This document shows positions 44,077-52,867 of a DNA stretch of 64,000 bases, piece after piece. Positions within the stretch are counted from its first letter, which is position 1; every line of letters starts with the position of its first letter. The DNA is from Paraburkholderia fungorum (GTDB lineage Bacteria > Pseudomonadota > Gammaproteobacteria > Burkholderiales > Burkholderiaceae). The stretch is from NCBI RefSeq assembly GCF_900099835.1, contig NZ_FNKP01000001.1:2170001-2234000 (forward strand). The letters run 5' to 3'. A program made the position numbers and the translations under genes. The notes beneath the pieces were generated by a model that made no database searches, was not told the DNA's origin, and worked only from the letters and a program-made list of their open reading frames with translations.

Positions 44077-45099
44077 TCAAACGTGTGCGTCCCGCTCATT
44101 CAAAGGCGCCGACTGCGGAGCAACAGCGGCAAACTCCTCGCGCAACGCATCGCGCGCATGATGCCGGCGCACCCACAGCGCCGTCAGGATCGGCACCAGA
44201 ATCGCGGTCACCAGGCAGGCCGTCGCGACCATCGCGGTCGCGGCAGGCACCAGCGGCTTGAAGCTAGGAATCATCTCGCCGATGATCGCCGGATTCGCGA
44301 CCGCCGCTCCCGCCGTCGACGATGCCGCCAACCCCGCCGCTCCATTGCCGCCAGCCAGCCAGCGATCCGCGAGAATCAGCGGAATGCCGGTCACGACGAT
44401 CACTGCGAGCCCGAGCACGACGCCCGGAAAACCGCTCGTGACGATCACGTTCAGATCGATGCCGTTGCCCAGCGCAAAGCCGAAAAACGGAATCAGCGGA
44501 TGCACGCAGCGTCCGAACAGTTCGCGCAGATCGCTATCGAGATTGCCGAGCGTGAAGCCGATCAGAAACGGCAGCACCGCGCCGACAAAAAGCCGCGGCT
44601 CGAAAAACGCCACGCCCGTCGCGCCGAGAATGATCATGCTGACGAGCGGCCCCGATTCGATCGACATCAGCACGAACGCGCCCGCTTCTTCTTTCGTTCC
44701 GTACTGCTGCATCACCGCGGCGTAGAGACCGCCGTTGGTCATGTCCATCGACGTGGTGATCGCCAGCATCGAGAGGCCCGCGAATAAACCGGTCTTGATG
44801 CCGTCGACGGGAATGAAGCGCGCGGCGATCAGCGTCACGATCCACGCCACCAGCATTTTGGTCGCGAGCAACGTGCCGGACTTGCGCAGCACCACGCCGG
44901 TGGCCCGCAAATCGATCGTTGCGCCCATGCAGAAGAACCAGACCGCCAGGATCGGCACGGTGCCAGTTATCAGACCATTGGTGAACGAGCCGAAATACTT
45001 CCCGGCGCCCGGCGCGAATGTGTGGACACAGGCGCCGAGCAGCAACGGCACCAGCATCAGGCCGCCAGGAATGCGGTCGAGAGCCTTCTTGAGCTTCAT
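44077..45099 (-). CDS. kdgT: 2-keto-3-deoxygluconate permease (KdgT family)
   Basis: An inner-membrane proton symporter, 340 residues, about ten hydrophobic segments. Family blocks include [20 protein letters not shown] at the start and [18 protein letters not shown] in the middle. It would import 2-keto-3-deoxygluconate from pectin or uronate breakdown. The kinase and aldolase (kdgK, kdgA) are not beside it. A palindrome 28 bp before the start could be a repressor site. Confidence 0.92.
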   Translation of the reverse strand: MKLKKALDRIPGGLMLVPLLLGACVHTFAPGAGKYFGSFTNGLITGTVPILAVWFFCMGATIDLRATGVVLRKSGTLLATKMLVAWIVTLIAARFIPVDGIKTGLFAGLSMLAITTSMDMTNGGLYAAVMQQYGTKEEAGAFVLMSIESGPLVSMIILGATGVAFFEPRLFVGAVLPFLIGFTLGNLDSDLRELFGRCVHPLIPFFGFALGNGIDLNVIVTSGFPGVVLGLAVIVVTGIPLILADRWLAGGNGAAGLAASSTAGAAVANPAIIGEMIPSFKPLVPAATAMVATACLVTAILVPILTALWVRRHHARDALREEFAAVAPQSAPLNERDAHV

Positions 45100-45126
45100 G
45101 CCTCCTCCATGGACTTGCGTCCCGTT

Positions 45127-45145
45127 ACCGGGCGGATAACCCGGT
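45127..45145. promoter_or_regulatory. Inverted repeat before kdgT
   Basis: ACCGGG-N7-CCCGGT is a perfect 6+6 palindrome 28 bp before the kdgT ATG, in a place where a repressor would act. I cannot name the regulator; none is encoded next to it. Confidence 0.4.
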
Positions 45146-45867
45146 GTAGTGGATTGTTGGCCCGGTCTGATGTCGGACTTCTCCCCTTTCGGCGCAATAT
45201 ATCACCGTGAAAGGAAGCGGATTCCGATTCGTTTTCGATTTTTCGGTCATCGTTTACCCGCGCGTCGGGTGTAGGCGGGTGCTGCGAATCCTCGCGCCGG
45301 AGGGTGATTCCGCGCACGTCCGACGGTGGGCATGAGGGCATTGCCGGGACGTTGGGCGCTCCACAACCGACAAGGCAACTGGCGAGCGGCAACGCCGTGC
45401 TCTCACCGGCCATTTCCATCACGTCGTGAGCCAATCGTGCGTGATTCACACGCCTCGTTCGCGTATTCGTCTTCACATGGATGCGAGCCGTCGAGCGTGA
45501 ATAAGCCATCAGAAGCGCACTCCTACTGTCGCATCGCGTCGTCAGTCTGCAACTGAATGTATCCGCACGGCATCGCAGCGGCGAAACACGATGTGAACCA
45601 TTTATCGACAGTTAATGTGTTTGCCGCCCCACGCATTCAAGCGCGCCGCGCCCCCGTATACAGCGTTTTTTTCATAGCGCGTTCAATGGCTTGCCTGCAG
45701 TTCTGTAAGCAGGTACCGGGCCGCGAATCCATCCGCGAATAGTGTCCGGTCAAATCCGCGCGCGCCATCTACACGCAGCGCAATCGACACGTCCTGTTAC
45801 ACACAAACACAACCGAAATTTCACCGCTCAGTAGAGTTCGGGTCACAAGCAAAAAGGGAGCAACGTC
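45146..45867. other. Long intergenic region before the small-lipoprotein genes
   Basis: About 720 bp with no gene I can support on either strand. Short open frames occur but none has a ribosome site and a plausible protein together. The 3' end holds the AAGGGAG ribosome site of the lipoprotein gene. Confidence 0.5.
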
Positions 45868-45993
45868 ATGAGAAAAATTATCGCGCTGGCCATTCTGGCA
45901 GTCACGCTCGGCACCGCTTTGAGCGGCTGTATCGTGGTCCCGGACGGCGGTTATCACGACCATCCGCACTATCACGATCACGATCATTACTAA
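45868..45993 (+). CDS. 41-residue His-rich lipoprotein
   Basis: A very short exported protein. MRKIIALAILAVTLGTALSGC is a complete signal with lipobox LSGC (Cys 21), leaving a mature lipid-anchored peptide of 21 residues with eight His and several Asp, ending HYHDHDHY. AAAAAGGGAG 9 nt upstream gives a strong ribosome site. A His-Asp-rich surface peptide suggests binding of Ni, Zn, Co or Cu in the periplasm. It is 47 bp before the similarly His-rich 46041 gene, so the two may work as a set. Confidence 0.8.
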   Translation: MRKIIALAILAVTLGTALSGCIVVPDGGYHDHPHYHDHDHY

Positions 45994-46040
45994 GCGCATC
46001 GCGCGCAGCAACACCCACAATTAAGAATCCGGGATTAAAC

Positions 46041-46424
46041 ATGAACACTTCACGAAACCGCTGGATGTCGCTGGCGATCGTTGCAGGCCTGGGGATTGGC
46101 GCATCGTCGGCCGCTATGGCTCACGTGGATGTCGGCGTGAACATCGGCGTGCCGGGTGTCGTTCTCGCCGCGCCCGAGCCGGTCTATGCACCGCCGCCGC
46201 CCCCGCCGCCCGTCTACGCACCGGCGCCGGTCGTCGTGGTGAGCCCAGGCTGGTACGGCGAACGTTACTACGACGGACATCGCTACTGGGAACGTCGCGA
46301 GTGGGAATCGCGTCATCACGATCAGCGCGAGTGGCATGACGCACGCGGCCCGCACGGCGACTGGCACGGTCACGACGACGGCCCGCACGGCCGTGACGAC
46401 GACCATGGTCGCGGCTACCACTAA
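46041..46424 (+). CDS. Pro-rich, His-rich periplasmic protein
   Basis: A 127-residue exported protein: signal peptide (MSLAIVAGLGIGASSAAMA), then a short DVGVNIGVPG block. A proline-rich stretch follows (PPPPPPVYAPAP), then a tail packed with His, Asp, Arg and Trp (HDQREWHDARGPHGDWHG). Similar YXXX(R/H)-rich, water-exposed proteins are frequent in Burkholderia but have no known function; metal or cell-wall binding is a guess. It follows the His-rich lipoprotein on the same strand. Confidence 0.75.
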   Translation: MNTSRNRWMSLAIVAGLGIGASSAAMAHVDVGVNIGVPGVVLAAPEPVYAPPPPPPPVYAPAPVVVVSPGWYGERYYDGHRYWERREWESRHHDQREWHDARGPHGDWHGHDDGPHGRDDDHGRGYH

Positions 46425-46502
46425 TGCATCGGCTGGAGCGGCTTCGGTAACGCGGCCGCGCCGCGTACGCATTCGCGCCACCCATCCTGCAGGAGCGACG
46501 AT

Positions 46503-46751
46503 ATGGTACGCAGCGATCCACGACGCGTGACGGCGCAGGTCGACGGCACGCTCATCTGCGCGGAATATAGCGAGCAGACCGGGCAATTGTGCTTGCGGCA
46601 GGACGGCACGCTATTGCGCGAATGGTTTCCGCCGCACTCGTGGATGGCGATCGCTTCGGTCGCGGGTGCGCGTCATTGGGGCACGCGTCCCAGCGACGAC
46701 GATCTGCTGGCGCTGCTACGCAACGAGCTGGTGTTGTTGCGCGTGATCTGA
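46503..46751 (+). CDS. Small unassigned protein (82 residues)
   Basis: An 82-residue cytoplasmic-looking protein: VTAQVDGTLICAEYSEQTGQ then LREWFPPHSWMAIASVAGA and a C-terminal helix. It has a good ribosome site (CAGGAGCG, 7 nt) and its own terminator just after it. I do not recognise the family. It is the third of three plus-strand small genes and may share their transcript. Confidence 0.68.
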   Translation: MVRSDPRRVTAQVDGTLICAEYSEQTGQLCLRQDGTLLREWFPPHSWMAIASVAGARHWGTRPSDDDLLALLRNELVLLRVI

Positions 46752-46762
46752 TGATGCAAACA

Positions 46763-46803
46763 AAAAAGCGCACGAAGAGTCAATGACTCATCGTGCGCTT
46801 TTT
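46763..46803. terminator. Bidirectional terminator after the 46503 gene
   Basis: GCGCACGA and TCGTGCGC form an 8-bp stem, extended by GAGT/ACTC after one mismatch, with A-runs on the left and T-runs on the right. It serves the convergent genes on both sides. Confidence 0.85.
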
Positions 46804-46850
46804 CAATTCTGGTGCGCTGTTTCGTTGTAACCGGATGCTGGCGGCAACGC

Positions 46851-47102
46851 TCAACGTGCGTTGTAAATCGGCGGCGAATACGAGCTTACCGTGGTGCTGC
46901 CGCCTCGACCGGATTGCCACGTACCGTGGCTGCCTGAACCATAACCGCTGTTGTCGACCTGGGCTGCGTTCTGCCGACCCGACGCCTGAGCCTGCGTGGC
47001 CTGCGTATCTTGCGAAACGCCCTGATCAGCCGACTGCGCAAACGATGCAACCGGCGCAGCAAGAACGACAGCAATAGCAACAGCTTGAATGAGCGACTTC
47101 AT
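46851..47102 (-). CDS. Small secreted protein, DUF4148-like
   Basis: An 83-residue exported protein: signal peptide MKSLIQAVAIAVVLAAPVASFA, mature start near QSADQGVSQD, then a Gln/Ala segment and a Ser/Gly/Tyr-rich tail. The form resembles the DUF4148 family of small periplasmic Burkholderia proteins, but the match is by pattern. The ATG at 47102 was chosen because the signal peptide begins there and GGGAGGTG-like purines (CCCGGAGGTGGTTTC on the coding strand) precede it. Confidence 0.75.
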   Translation of the reverse strand: MKSLIQAVAIAVVLAAPVASFAQSADQGVSQDTQATQAQASGRQNAAQVDNSGYGSGSHGTWQSGRGGSTTVSSYSPPIYNAR

Positions 47103-47240
47103 GAAACCACCTCCGGGGATTGTCTCTGTGCGGGCTGCCGATGCAACTTGTGAGGCAGCGTTAGACAAAGTGTAGGTGGCGCGAGGTGCGAGATAAATCC
47201 ATCAATCATGAATTCACTGTTGTGTTTCGCACGACAATGA

Positions 47241-47287
47241 AAAAGCGGCTGCCAGAGCGTAATTACCAGCACACGGCAGCCGCTTTT
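47241..47287 (-). terminator. Terminator of the AAHS transporter operon
   Basis: A perfect 13-bp stem, AAAAGCGGCTGCC with GGCAGCCGCTTTT (loop 21 nt), starting 12 bp past the transporter stop on the minus strand. It is symmetrical and could also stop plus-strand transcription. Confidence 0.82.
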
Positions 47288-47299
47288 GCGATGCAGCAA

Positions 47300-48718
47300 T
47301 CATTTCCCTGCCATAGCGGCGACTGCTCCCTTTGACGATGCCCCATCCTCGGGCACGCGCCGCATCATCAGATATACGCCGCCGGCCGCAATGACCGCCG
47401 GCACGCAAAGCAGGCTGAAGACCGCGCCGAATTGCCAGCCGAGTCCCATTAGCGCGGCGCCTACCAATGCCCCTGCCACACCGCCAATGCGCCCCACGCC
47501 GAGCATCCACGCGACGCCTGTTGCACGTGCCCGCGTCGGATAGAAACTCGCGGCAAGGGCCGACATCGACGTGACCGCGCTGGTGGCGACCGCGCCGGTG
47601 AGGAAAATCAGCGTGCCGAGCCACAGTTGATGTCCGACGCCTTGTCCCACGAGCAAAACGAGCACGCCAACGAGTGCATAGGTCAACGCGACGACGCGGT
47701 GTCCGACGAAGCGGTCCATGATCCAGCCGACGCACAGGTTGCCGAGCACACCGCCGAGCGGAAACAGCGACGTCATCAGCGCCGCTTTTTCGGCTGAAAA
47801 ACCGGTGTCTTTGAACAGCGTGGGCAGCCAGTTCGTGAGCAGGTAGTAAATCAGCAGCCCCATGAAATACGCGAGCCACAGCATCTGGGTGCCAAAGCGA
47901 TAGCGCGATGACAGCACGACGGCGAGTGCCCATTGAGCGCGTGTGCCGTCGCCGCTGTGTCCTCGCGCATCGGATGCGTGGGTCACGTGCCCCGCGCGAT
48001 CATCGCGCGCGACGAAGCGGCATCGTTCCAGATTGATGTGCGGCGCAATGCGCTGCAGTATCCGCGCGATACGTTGATCCGCTTTCCTGCGCACGGCGAG
48101 AAACTGCACCGACTCCGGCAGTAACAGAATCAGCAACACGGTCAGCACGATCGGGCCCACACCGCCTGCGACGAGCACACTGGGCCAGCCGAAATGTGGA
48201 ATCAGCCATGCGGACGCAAGACCGCCAAGCGCGAGTCCACATGAAAATCCGCAGAACATCGCATTCACGGCCACCGCGCGAATTCGAGCGGGCGCGTATT
48301 CGGACATGAGCGTGACGGCATTCGGCATCGCCGCACCGAGACCCAGGCCGGTGAAAAACCGCAGCAGCGTGAGCGACTCGATCGAGGTCGCGCGAGCGGC
48401 GGCGAGACTCCACAGTCCAAAGAAAAATACCGATAAAGCCAGCACCGTCTTACGTCCGATACGATCCGCAAACGGACCGGCCGCGAGCGCGCCGATTCCG
48501 AGTCCGACGAGCGCCGCGCTCATCACCGGACCGAGCGAACTCCGCGCAATGCCCCACTGCTGCACCAGCGAAGGTGCGATGAAGCCGACTGCGGCGGTAT
48601 CGAAACCATCGGCGGCGACGACCAGAAAGCACAGCACGAGAATCGTCCATTGAAACGGCGAGAAGCGTTGTTCGTCGATGAACACCTGAACATCCACGCT
48701 GCGGTCGGGGCTTGTCAT
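47300..48718 (-). CDS. MFS aromatic-acid:H+ symporter (AAHS/PcaK-like)
   Basis: An inner-membrane importer of 472 residues and 12 segments. The AAHS signature DGFDTAAVGFIAPSL in TM1 and GPFADRIGRKTVL in loop 2-3 are both present. Members import 4-hydroxybenzoate, protocatechuate and related acids. An unusual Arg/His-rich stretch lies in the central loop (about 238-262, FVARDDRAGHVTHASDARGH). It is the last gene of the minus-strand group, 205 bp after the SDR gene, so it may have its own start of transcription. It likely feeds the KstD-like/SDR pathway or PobA. Confidence 0.9.
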   Translation of the reverse strand: MTSPDRSVDVQVFIDEQRFSPFQWTILVLCFLVVAADGFDTAAVGFIAPSLVQQWGIARSSLGPVMSAALVGLGIGALAAGPFADRIGRKTVLALSVFFFGLWSLAAARATSIESLTLLRFFTGLGLGAAMPNAVTLMSEYAPARIRAVAVNAMFCGFSCGLALGGLASAWLIPHFGWPSVLVAGGVGPIVLTVLLILLLPESVQFLAVRRKADQRIARILQRIAPHINLERCRFVARDDRAGHVTHASDARGHSGDGTRAQWALAVVLSSRYRFGTQMLWLAYFMGLLIYYLLTNWLPTLFKDTGFSAEKAALMTSLFPLGGVLGNLCVGWIMDRFVGHRVVALTYALVGVLVLLVGQGVGHQLWLGTLIFLTGAVATSAVTSMSALAASFYPTRARATGVAWMLGVGRIGGVAGALVGAALMGLGWQFGAVFSLLCVPAVIAAGGVYLMMRRVPEDGASSKGAVAAMAGK

Positions 48719-48922
48719 AACGCGCCTCCGTGCCCGCCAGTTTCTGACGTTAAACGTGTTTCCAGATCATGCGGATGCAGAGCGGCCGCCCTGCAGGGTT
48801 GGGGCTGATTCATTGCGGTGTCTCCGTGATATGACGTGATGATTTTTTATTTTTCGAATGCTGCCGATGCTGCCGATGTTGCTGTTGCCAGGCCCTGAAT
48901 CTGAACCGCACACGCGATACGT

Positions 48923-49684
48923 CTAATACGCCGCGCCATACGCATGCCAGCCACCGTCCACGCTCAGCGTCGTGCCGGTGATATAGCTCGCGGCGTCGGA
49001 TGCGAGAAAACCGATTGCCCGCGCGATTTCATCAGGGCGCGCGAGCCGGCCCATTGGCGTGCGCTTTTCGATCGACTGGAGATTCATCTGCCCGTTGCGT
49101 TCGAGCGCTTCGACCAGTTCAGTCGCGACGTAGCCTGGCGCAACGGCATTCACGCGAATCCCTTCGCGTGCCCATTCGCACGCGAGCGAGCGGGTCATCG
49201 CGACGATGCCGGCTTTGGCCGCGCTGTACGCGTTGCGTTGCGGGATACCCGCGAGCCCCGCAATCGACCCGAGATTGACGATTGCGCCGCTGCGCTGCGC
49301 GAGCATCAATTTCGCGGCCTCGCGGCAAGCGAGAAAAGTGCCTCGCAAATGGATATCGACAAGGCGGTCGAATGCGTCGATGTTCTGCTCGATGGTGGGA
49401 TACGGCTGATCGCTATTGCCAGCATTGTTGACGAGTACATCCAGTCTGCCGAAGCGTTCGACGCACGCACTGACCAGCGCGATCACGTCTGCTTCGATAG
49501 CCACGTCGGCAGCAATACCCAGGTGAGCCTCGCCCAACTCCTCAGCGCGGCGACGCGCACGTTCGGCGTGCAGGTCTGCAACGACCACGCTGTATCCGTC
49601 TTGTGCAAAGCGCTGCGCGGTCGCCCAACCGATGCCACTCGCGCCACCTGTCACGATCGCGACGCGTCGTGTTGGTTCGTTCAT
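48923..49684 (-). CDS. Short-chain dehydrogenase/reductase
   Basis: A 253-residue classical SDR: TGGASGIG nucleotide motif, LVNNAGN, catalytic Ser in NLGSIAG, YSAAK, and the C-terminal TLSVDGG. Such enzymes oxidise ring alcohols to ketones or the reverse. It is the fourth gene of an operon: SDR, KstD-like flavoprotein, NIPSNAP, SDR. With a KstD-like partner, an expected step is oxidation of a ring hydroxyl to the ketone that the flavoprotein then desaturates. Confidence 0.9.
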   Translation of the reverse strand: MNEPTRRVAIVTGGASGIGWATAQRFAQDGYSVVVADLHAERARRRAEELGEAHLGIAADVAIEADVIALVSACVERFGRLDVLVNNAGNSDQPYPTIEQNIDAFDRLVDIHLRGTFLACREAAKLMLAQRSGAIVNLGSIAGLAGIPQRNAYSAAKAGIVAMTRSLACEWAREGIRVNAVAPGYVATELVEALERNGQMNLQSIEKRTPMGRLARPDEIARAIGFLASDAASYITGTTLSVDGGWHAYGAAY

Positions 49685-49709
49685 GTCTGTCTCCTCCGTG
49701 ATCGCGCCG

Positions 49710-50048
49710 TTAGCGAAGCATGGCCAGGCTCCTGAAATCGACGCGTTTAATAATCCGGCTCTCCTGCGCGACGATCAGATGCGCGGACGCCTGCAGATAA
49801 GCGGGCCATTCGGGATCGGCATCGCGCGCGGTGCGGCGCTGGTCGTAATCGCCGATGCTTTCGTAGCCCCATAGATGCACCACCTGATTCAACGCACCGA
49901 TGTCGCTCATGTAGAAGCCAACCGGCGCACCGAGATACTTCACCTGGATCGGCATCGCCAGCCGGTCGAATACGTCGATGAATTCCGCCATGCCGCGCGG
50001 ACGAATCGTATAAATGCGGTGATCGACAAAGGGTTTGCCGCTGCTCAT
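49710..50048 (-). CDS. NIPSNAP-family protein
   Basis: A 112-residue dimeric alpha+beta-barrel protein. The family start (VDHRIYTIRPRGMAEFIDVF) and the block HLWGYESIGDYDQRRTARDADPEW are clear. NIPSNAP proteins are common in catabolic operons, but their reaction is unclear; some relatives act as small monooxygenases or isomerases. It starts inside the stop of the flavoprotein gene (4-bp overlap) and is 25 bp before the SDR gene, so it is a real member of the pathway. Confidence 0.9.
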   Translation of the reverse strand: MSSGKPFVDHRIYTIRPRGMAEFIDVFDRLAMPIQVKYLGAPVGFYMSDIGALNQVVHLWGYESIGDYDQRRTARDADPEWPAYLQASAHLIVAQESRIIKRVDFRSLAMLR

Positions 50049-51826
50049 GTGCCTGTCCTCAATGCTGTTTTCGATGCCTGCGATGCGTCTGGCTGGCTTT
50101 GCGCTGGCGCGGCGGCATCGCTCACCCCTGCGAGATGGCGGCCGGTGATGTAGCCGAAGGTCATGATCGGTCCGAGCGTGATGCCCGCGCCCGGATAGTT
50201 GCCGCCCATCACGCTCGCCCGGTCGTTGCCGACGGCATACAGGCCGGGAATCGGTGCGCCCGCTTCGTCGAGCACTTCGCCGGTGACCTTCGTCGAGATT
50301 CCATCGAAGGTGCCGAGGTCGCCCATCAGCACTTTCAACGCGTAGTACGGGCCGTCGCCGATTGGCGCAACGCAGGGGTTAGGCCGCTGTTCCGGGTCCG
50401 CCAGATAGCGGTTAAACGACGTCGTGCCCCGGCCGAATTCGGTGTCTTCGCCGCGAGCAGCGCCGACGTTGTAGTGCTTAACGGTTGCCTCTAAAACCTG
50501 TCCGTCGAGCCCAGCATTGCGCGCGAGTTCAGCCAGCGTTCGCCCCATGGTCAGATAGCCATTGCGCAACAGCGGACCGAGCGGCACCGGCGCGGGCTTC
50601 GCAAAACCAAGCCCGTATTTGCGGATCGTCGCGTGATCGCAGATCAGCCACATCGCGGTTTCCCGCTCGTTCGCGCACGCTTCGATCATCGCCGCGCCCA
50701 CGTCGTGATACGAATTCGCTTCGTTCGTGAAGCGCTTGCCCGCGCGCGTCACGCCGATAATGCCGGGCTTGTAGCGATCCAGAAGATGCGGAAACACGCC
50801 GACACTGCCGTCGCGCATCGGCACGCGCGACACCGGCATCCAGGCCGCCGGTTGCGGATAACGGATCGCCACTTTCGCGCCGAGTCGTTCCGCCATGCCG
50901 ACACCGTCCCCGGTATTGCCTGGGGGCACCGGCGACACGTGTTCGCCGCCGCGCTTCAGATGCGGGTACGCGGTCGCAATACGCGCTACGTCATGTGAAA
51001 AACCGCCACATGCAAGCACGACACCGCGCCGCGCGACGATTCGAATTTCACCGTCTGCTCCACTGACAAGCGCACCGGTTACGCGCTGACCTGTCGTCGT
51101 CAATTCACGCGCTGCGGTATTCGTGTGAATCGGAATGCCCAGATCGAGCGCCGATCTAGCCAGACGTGCGGCGAGCGCATTGCCGCTCGTCACCTGCACG
51201 CCGCGCCGGTATAACGCGAGGTCTTTCAGATGGCCCGCAAGGCGTTTCGCCACATAAATCGCCGACTTCAGCGAACGCGTCGCATTGAAAAAGTGCTTGA
51301 GATCCGCGTTCGACGAATTGAACATCATGCCGATAAACGTGATCGTGCTGAGCGGCGGACGCAGCCGCACGATGTCCTTGCCGAGCGCCCGCGCATCGAA
51401 TGGCGCGGCCACCACCGAGCGGCCGATATCCACTCCGCCGTCCACGTTCGGGTGATAGTCGGGATACAGCGTCGGCACGAACTTGACCGTGGTTTCCTTC
51501 TCGAAGAAATCGAGCATTTGCGGACCCGTGTCGAGAAAGGCATCGACGGCGGCCGCGTCGAAAAATTCGCCGGTTTCGTGGCGCATGTACCTGAGCGCCG
51601 CTTCGCGCGTGTCGTGCACCTGGTTGCTGTGCGCGTGACGATTACCGGGGATCCACAATACGCCGCCCGAAAACGCAGTGGTGCCGCCAAAGAACGGCTC
51701 CTTCTCGATCACGATCACGTCGAGCCCCTGCTTGCGTGCAGTGATCGCCGTGGAGAGGCCGCCTGCCCCCGAGCCGATGACGAGCACGTCGCAAGTCAAC
51801 ACGGCGTTTCGCGTGGTGTCAGTCAT
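50045..51826 (-). CDS. FAD-dependent dehydrogenase of the 3-ketosteroid-delta1-dehydrogenase (KstD) type
   Basis: A 593-residue flavoprotein. The FAD-binding start is VIGSGAGGLSTAITAR, then IVIEKEPFFGGTTAFSGG. The C-terminal end has the KstD-type substrate/FAD block GNYPGAGITLGPIMTFGYI, and an N-terminal Tyr-rich segment fits the same family. Members remove hydrogen from a ring next to a ketone to give an enone, on the way to an aromatic ring. No steroid genes are nearby. In this setting a simpler cyclic ketone acid is likely; see the finding on aromatisation. It lies 21 bp after the SDR stop and overlaps the NIPSNAP gene. Confidence 0.88.
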   Translation of the reverse strand: MTDTTRNAVLTCDVLVIGSGAGGLSTAITARKQGLDVIVIEKEPFFGGTTAFSGGVLWIPGNRHAHSNQVHDTREAALRYMRHETGEFFDAAAVDAFLDTGPQMLDFFEKETTVKFVPTLYPDYHPNVDGGVDIGRSVVAAPFDARALGKDIVRLRPPLSTITFIGMMFNSSNADLKHFFNATRSLKSAIYVAKRLAGHLKDLALYRRGVQVTSGNALAARLARSALDLGIPIHTNTAARELTTTGQRVTGALVSGADGEIRIVARRGVVLACGGFSHDVARIATAYPHLKRGGEHVSPVPPGNTGDGVGMAERLGAKVAIRYPQPAAWMPVSRVPMRDGSVGVFPHLLDRYKPGIIGVTRAGKRFTNEANSYHDVGAAMIEACANERETAMWLICDHATIRKYGLGFAKPAPVPLGPLLRNGYLTMGRTLAELARNAGLDGQVLEATVKHYNVGAARGEDTEFGRGTTSFNRYLADPEQRPNPCVAPIGDGPYYALKVLMGDLGTFDGISTKVTGEVLDEAGAPIPGLYAVGNDRASVMGGNYPGAGITLGPIMTFGYITGRHLAGVSDAAAPAQSQPDASQASKTALRTGT

Positions 51827-51847
51827 GATGGTTGTCCTTGAGATGGC

Positions 51848-52702
51848 TTAGCGTGCAGCAAACTGCACGGCTTCGAAACCGGGGCGCGGCACGAGGTCCA
51901 TCAACATGCTTTCGAGTCCGCCATCGACCACGATCTCTGCGCCGTTCACATACGCGGCTCGCGCGCTCGCGAGAAACGCGACTACGTCTGCGATATCCTG
52001 CGGCTCGCCAATTCGGCGGCTTGCCGTCATCGCGCTACGGCGCTGTTCGATATCGCCGTGCTCGTAAAAGGCGGCGGACAGCGGTGTGCGGATCATGCCG
52101 GGACACACGGTATTGCTGCGGATGCCGCGTGGCCCCCACTCCGCCGCCAACTGTTTCGACAGCATTGCCACGCCCGCCTTGCCGGGGCTATACGCGCCGC
52201 TATAAGTTTGCGGATGATGTGCGGCCACCGAAGCCACATGCACAATCGCGCCCGCGCGCTGCTTCAACATACCGTGACCGAACTGTTGCGAGCACAGCAT
52301 GTAGCCGGTGAGATTCACGCGTAGCATCGCGTTCCACGCTTCAAGGCCGATTTCCTCGATGCCTCCGGGACGCAGCAGGCCCGCATTATTCACGAGCACA
52401 TCGGCCACGCCGAACGCTGCTTCGACCCCGGCCACCGCGCCACGCACGCTATCTATGTCGCCGATATCGCAGGCGAATGCGAGTGCTTCGACACCGTTTT
52501 CGTTTAGCGTCTGCGCGAGTGCACGGCATTTTTCTTCGTCACGGTCGAGTAACGCGACGCGTGCGCCTGCATCGCCGAGCACGCGCGCAATGGCGCTGCC
52601 TATGCCGCCCGCAGCACCGCTGACTACGCAAACCTTGCTGTCGAGCGCGAGCCAGTGTCGTGAATTCCCACGATCACCAGCCGTATCAATTTGATTAGCC
52701 AT
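51848..52702 (-). CDS. Short-chain dehydrogenase/reductase, first gene of the KstD-like operon
   Basis: A 284-residue SDR: VSGAAGGIGSAIARV, LVNNAGL, Ser in HVASVAAH, YSPGK catalytic pair, and EIVVDGG. The C-terminus is about 25 residues longer than in the SDR at 48923. I took the ATG at 52702 (GGAG 6 nt upstream); the upstream in-frame starts have no ribosome site. The two SDRs of the operon could act on two different hydroxyls or at two steps. The gene faces away from the AraC gene at 52868, which is the likely regulator. Confidence 0.9.
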   Translation of the reverse strand: MANQIDTAGDRGNSRHWLALDSKVCVVSGAAGGIGSAIARVLGDAGARVALLDRDEEKCRALAQTLNENGVEALAFACDIGDIDSVRGAVAGVEAAFGVADVLVNNAGLLRPGGIEEIGLEAWNAMLRVNLTGYMLCSQQFGHGMLKQRAGAIVHVASVAAHHPQTYSGAYSPGKAGVAMLSKQLAAEWGPRGIRSNTVCPGMIRTPLSAAFYEHGDIEQRRSAMTASRRIGEPQDIADVVAFLASARAAYVNGAEIVVDGGLESMLMDLVPRPGFEAVQFAAR

Positions 52703-52867
52703 CCGAATCTCCATGATTTTAATTCTGGCTACGGTCCGCAGGACGACGTTACCGCCGTGCTTTCGAATCGTCCCATCCATGGAAAAAAGTATAGCGATGC
52801 GAGTGCAGGAGAAATTGGACAAAGGGAGCGCATCGCAGGACAATCCGTACACAGGAGACAAAACCGC

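Noticed and set aside
50470..50495. CTTAACGGTTGCCTCTAA, similar to the PmrA-type box
   Set aside because: It lies inside the KstD-like coding region, and its second half-site does not match.
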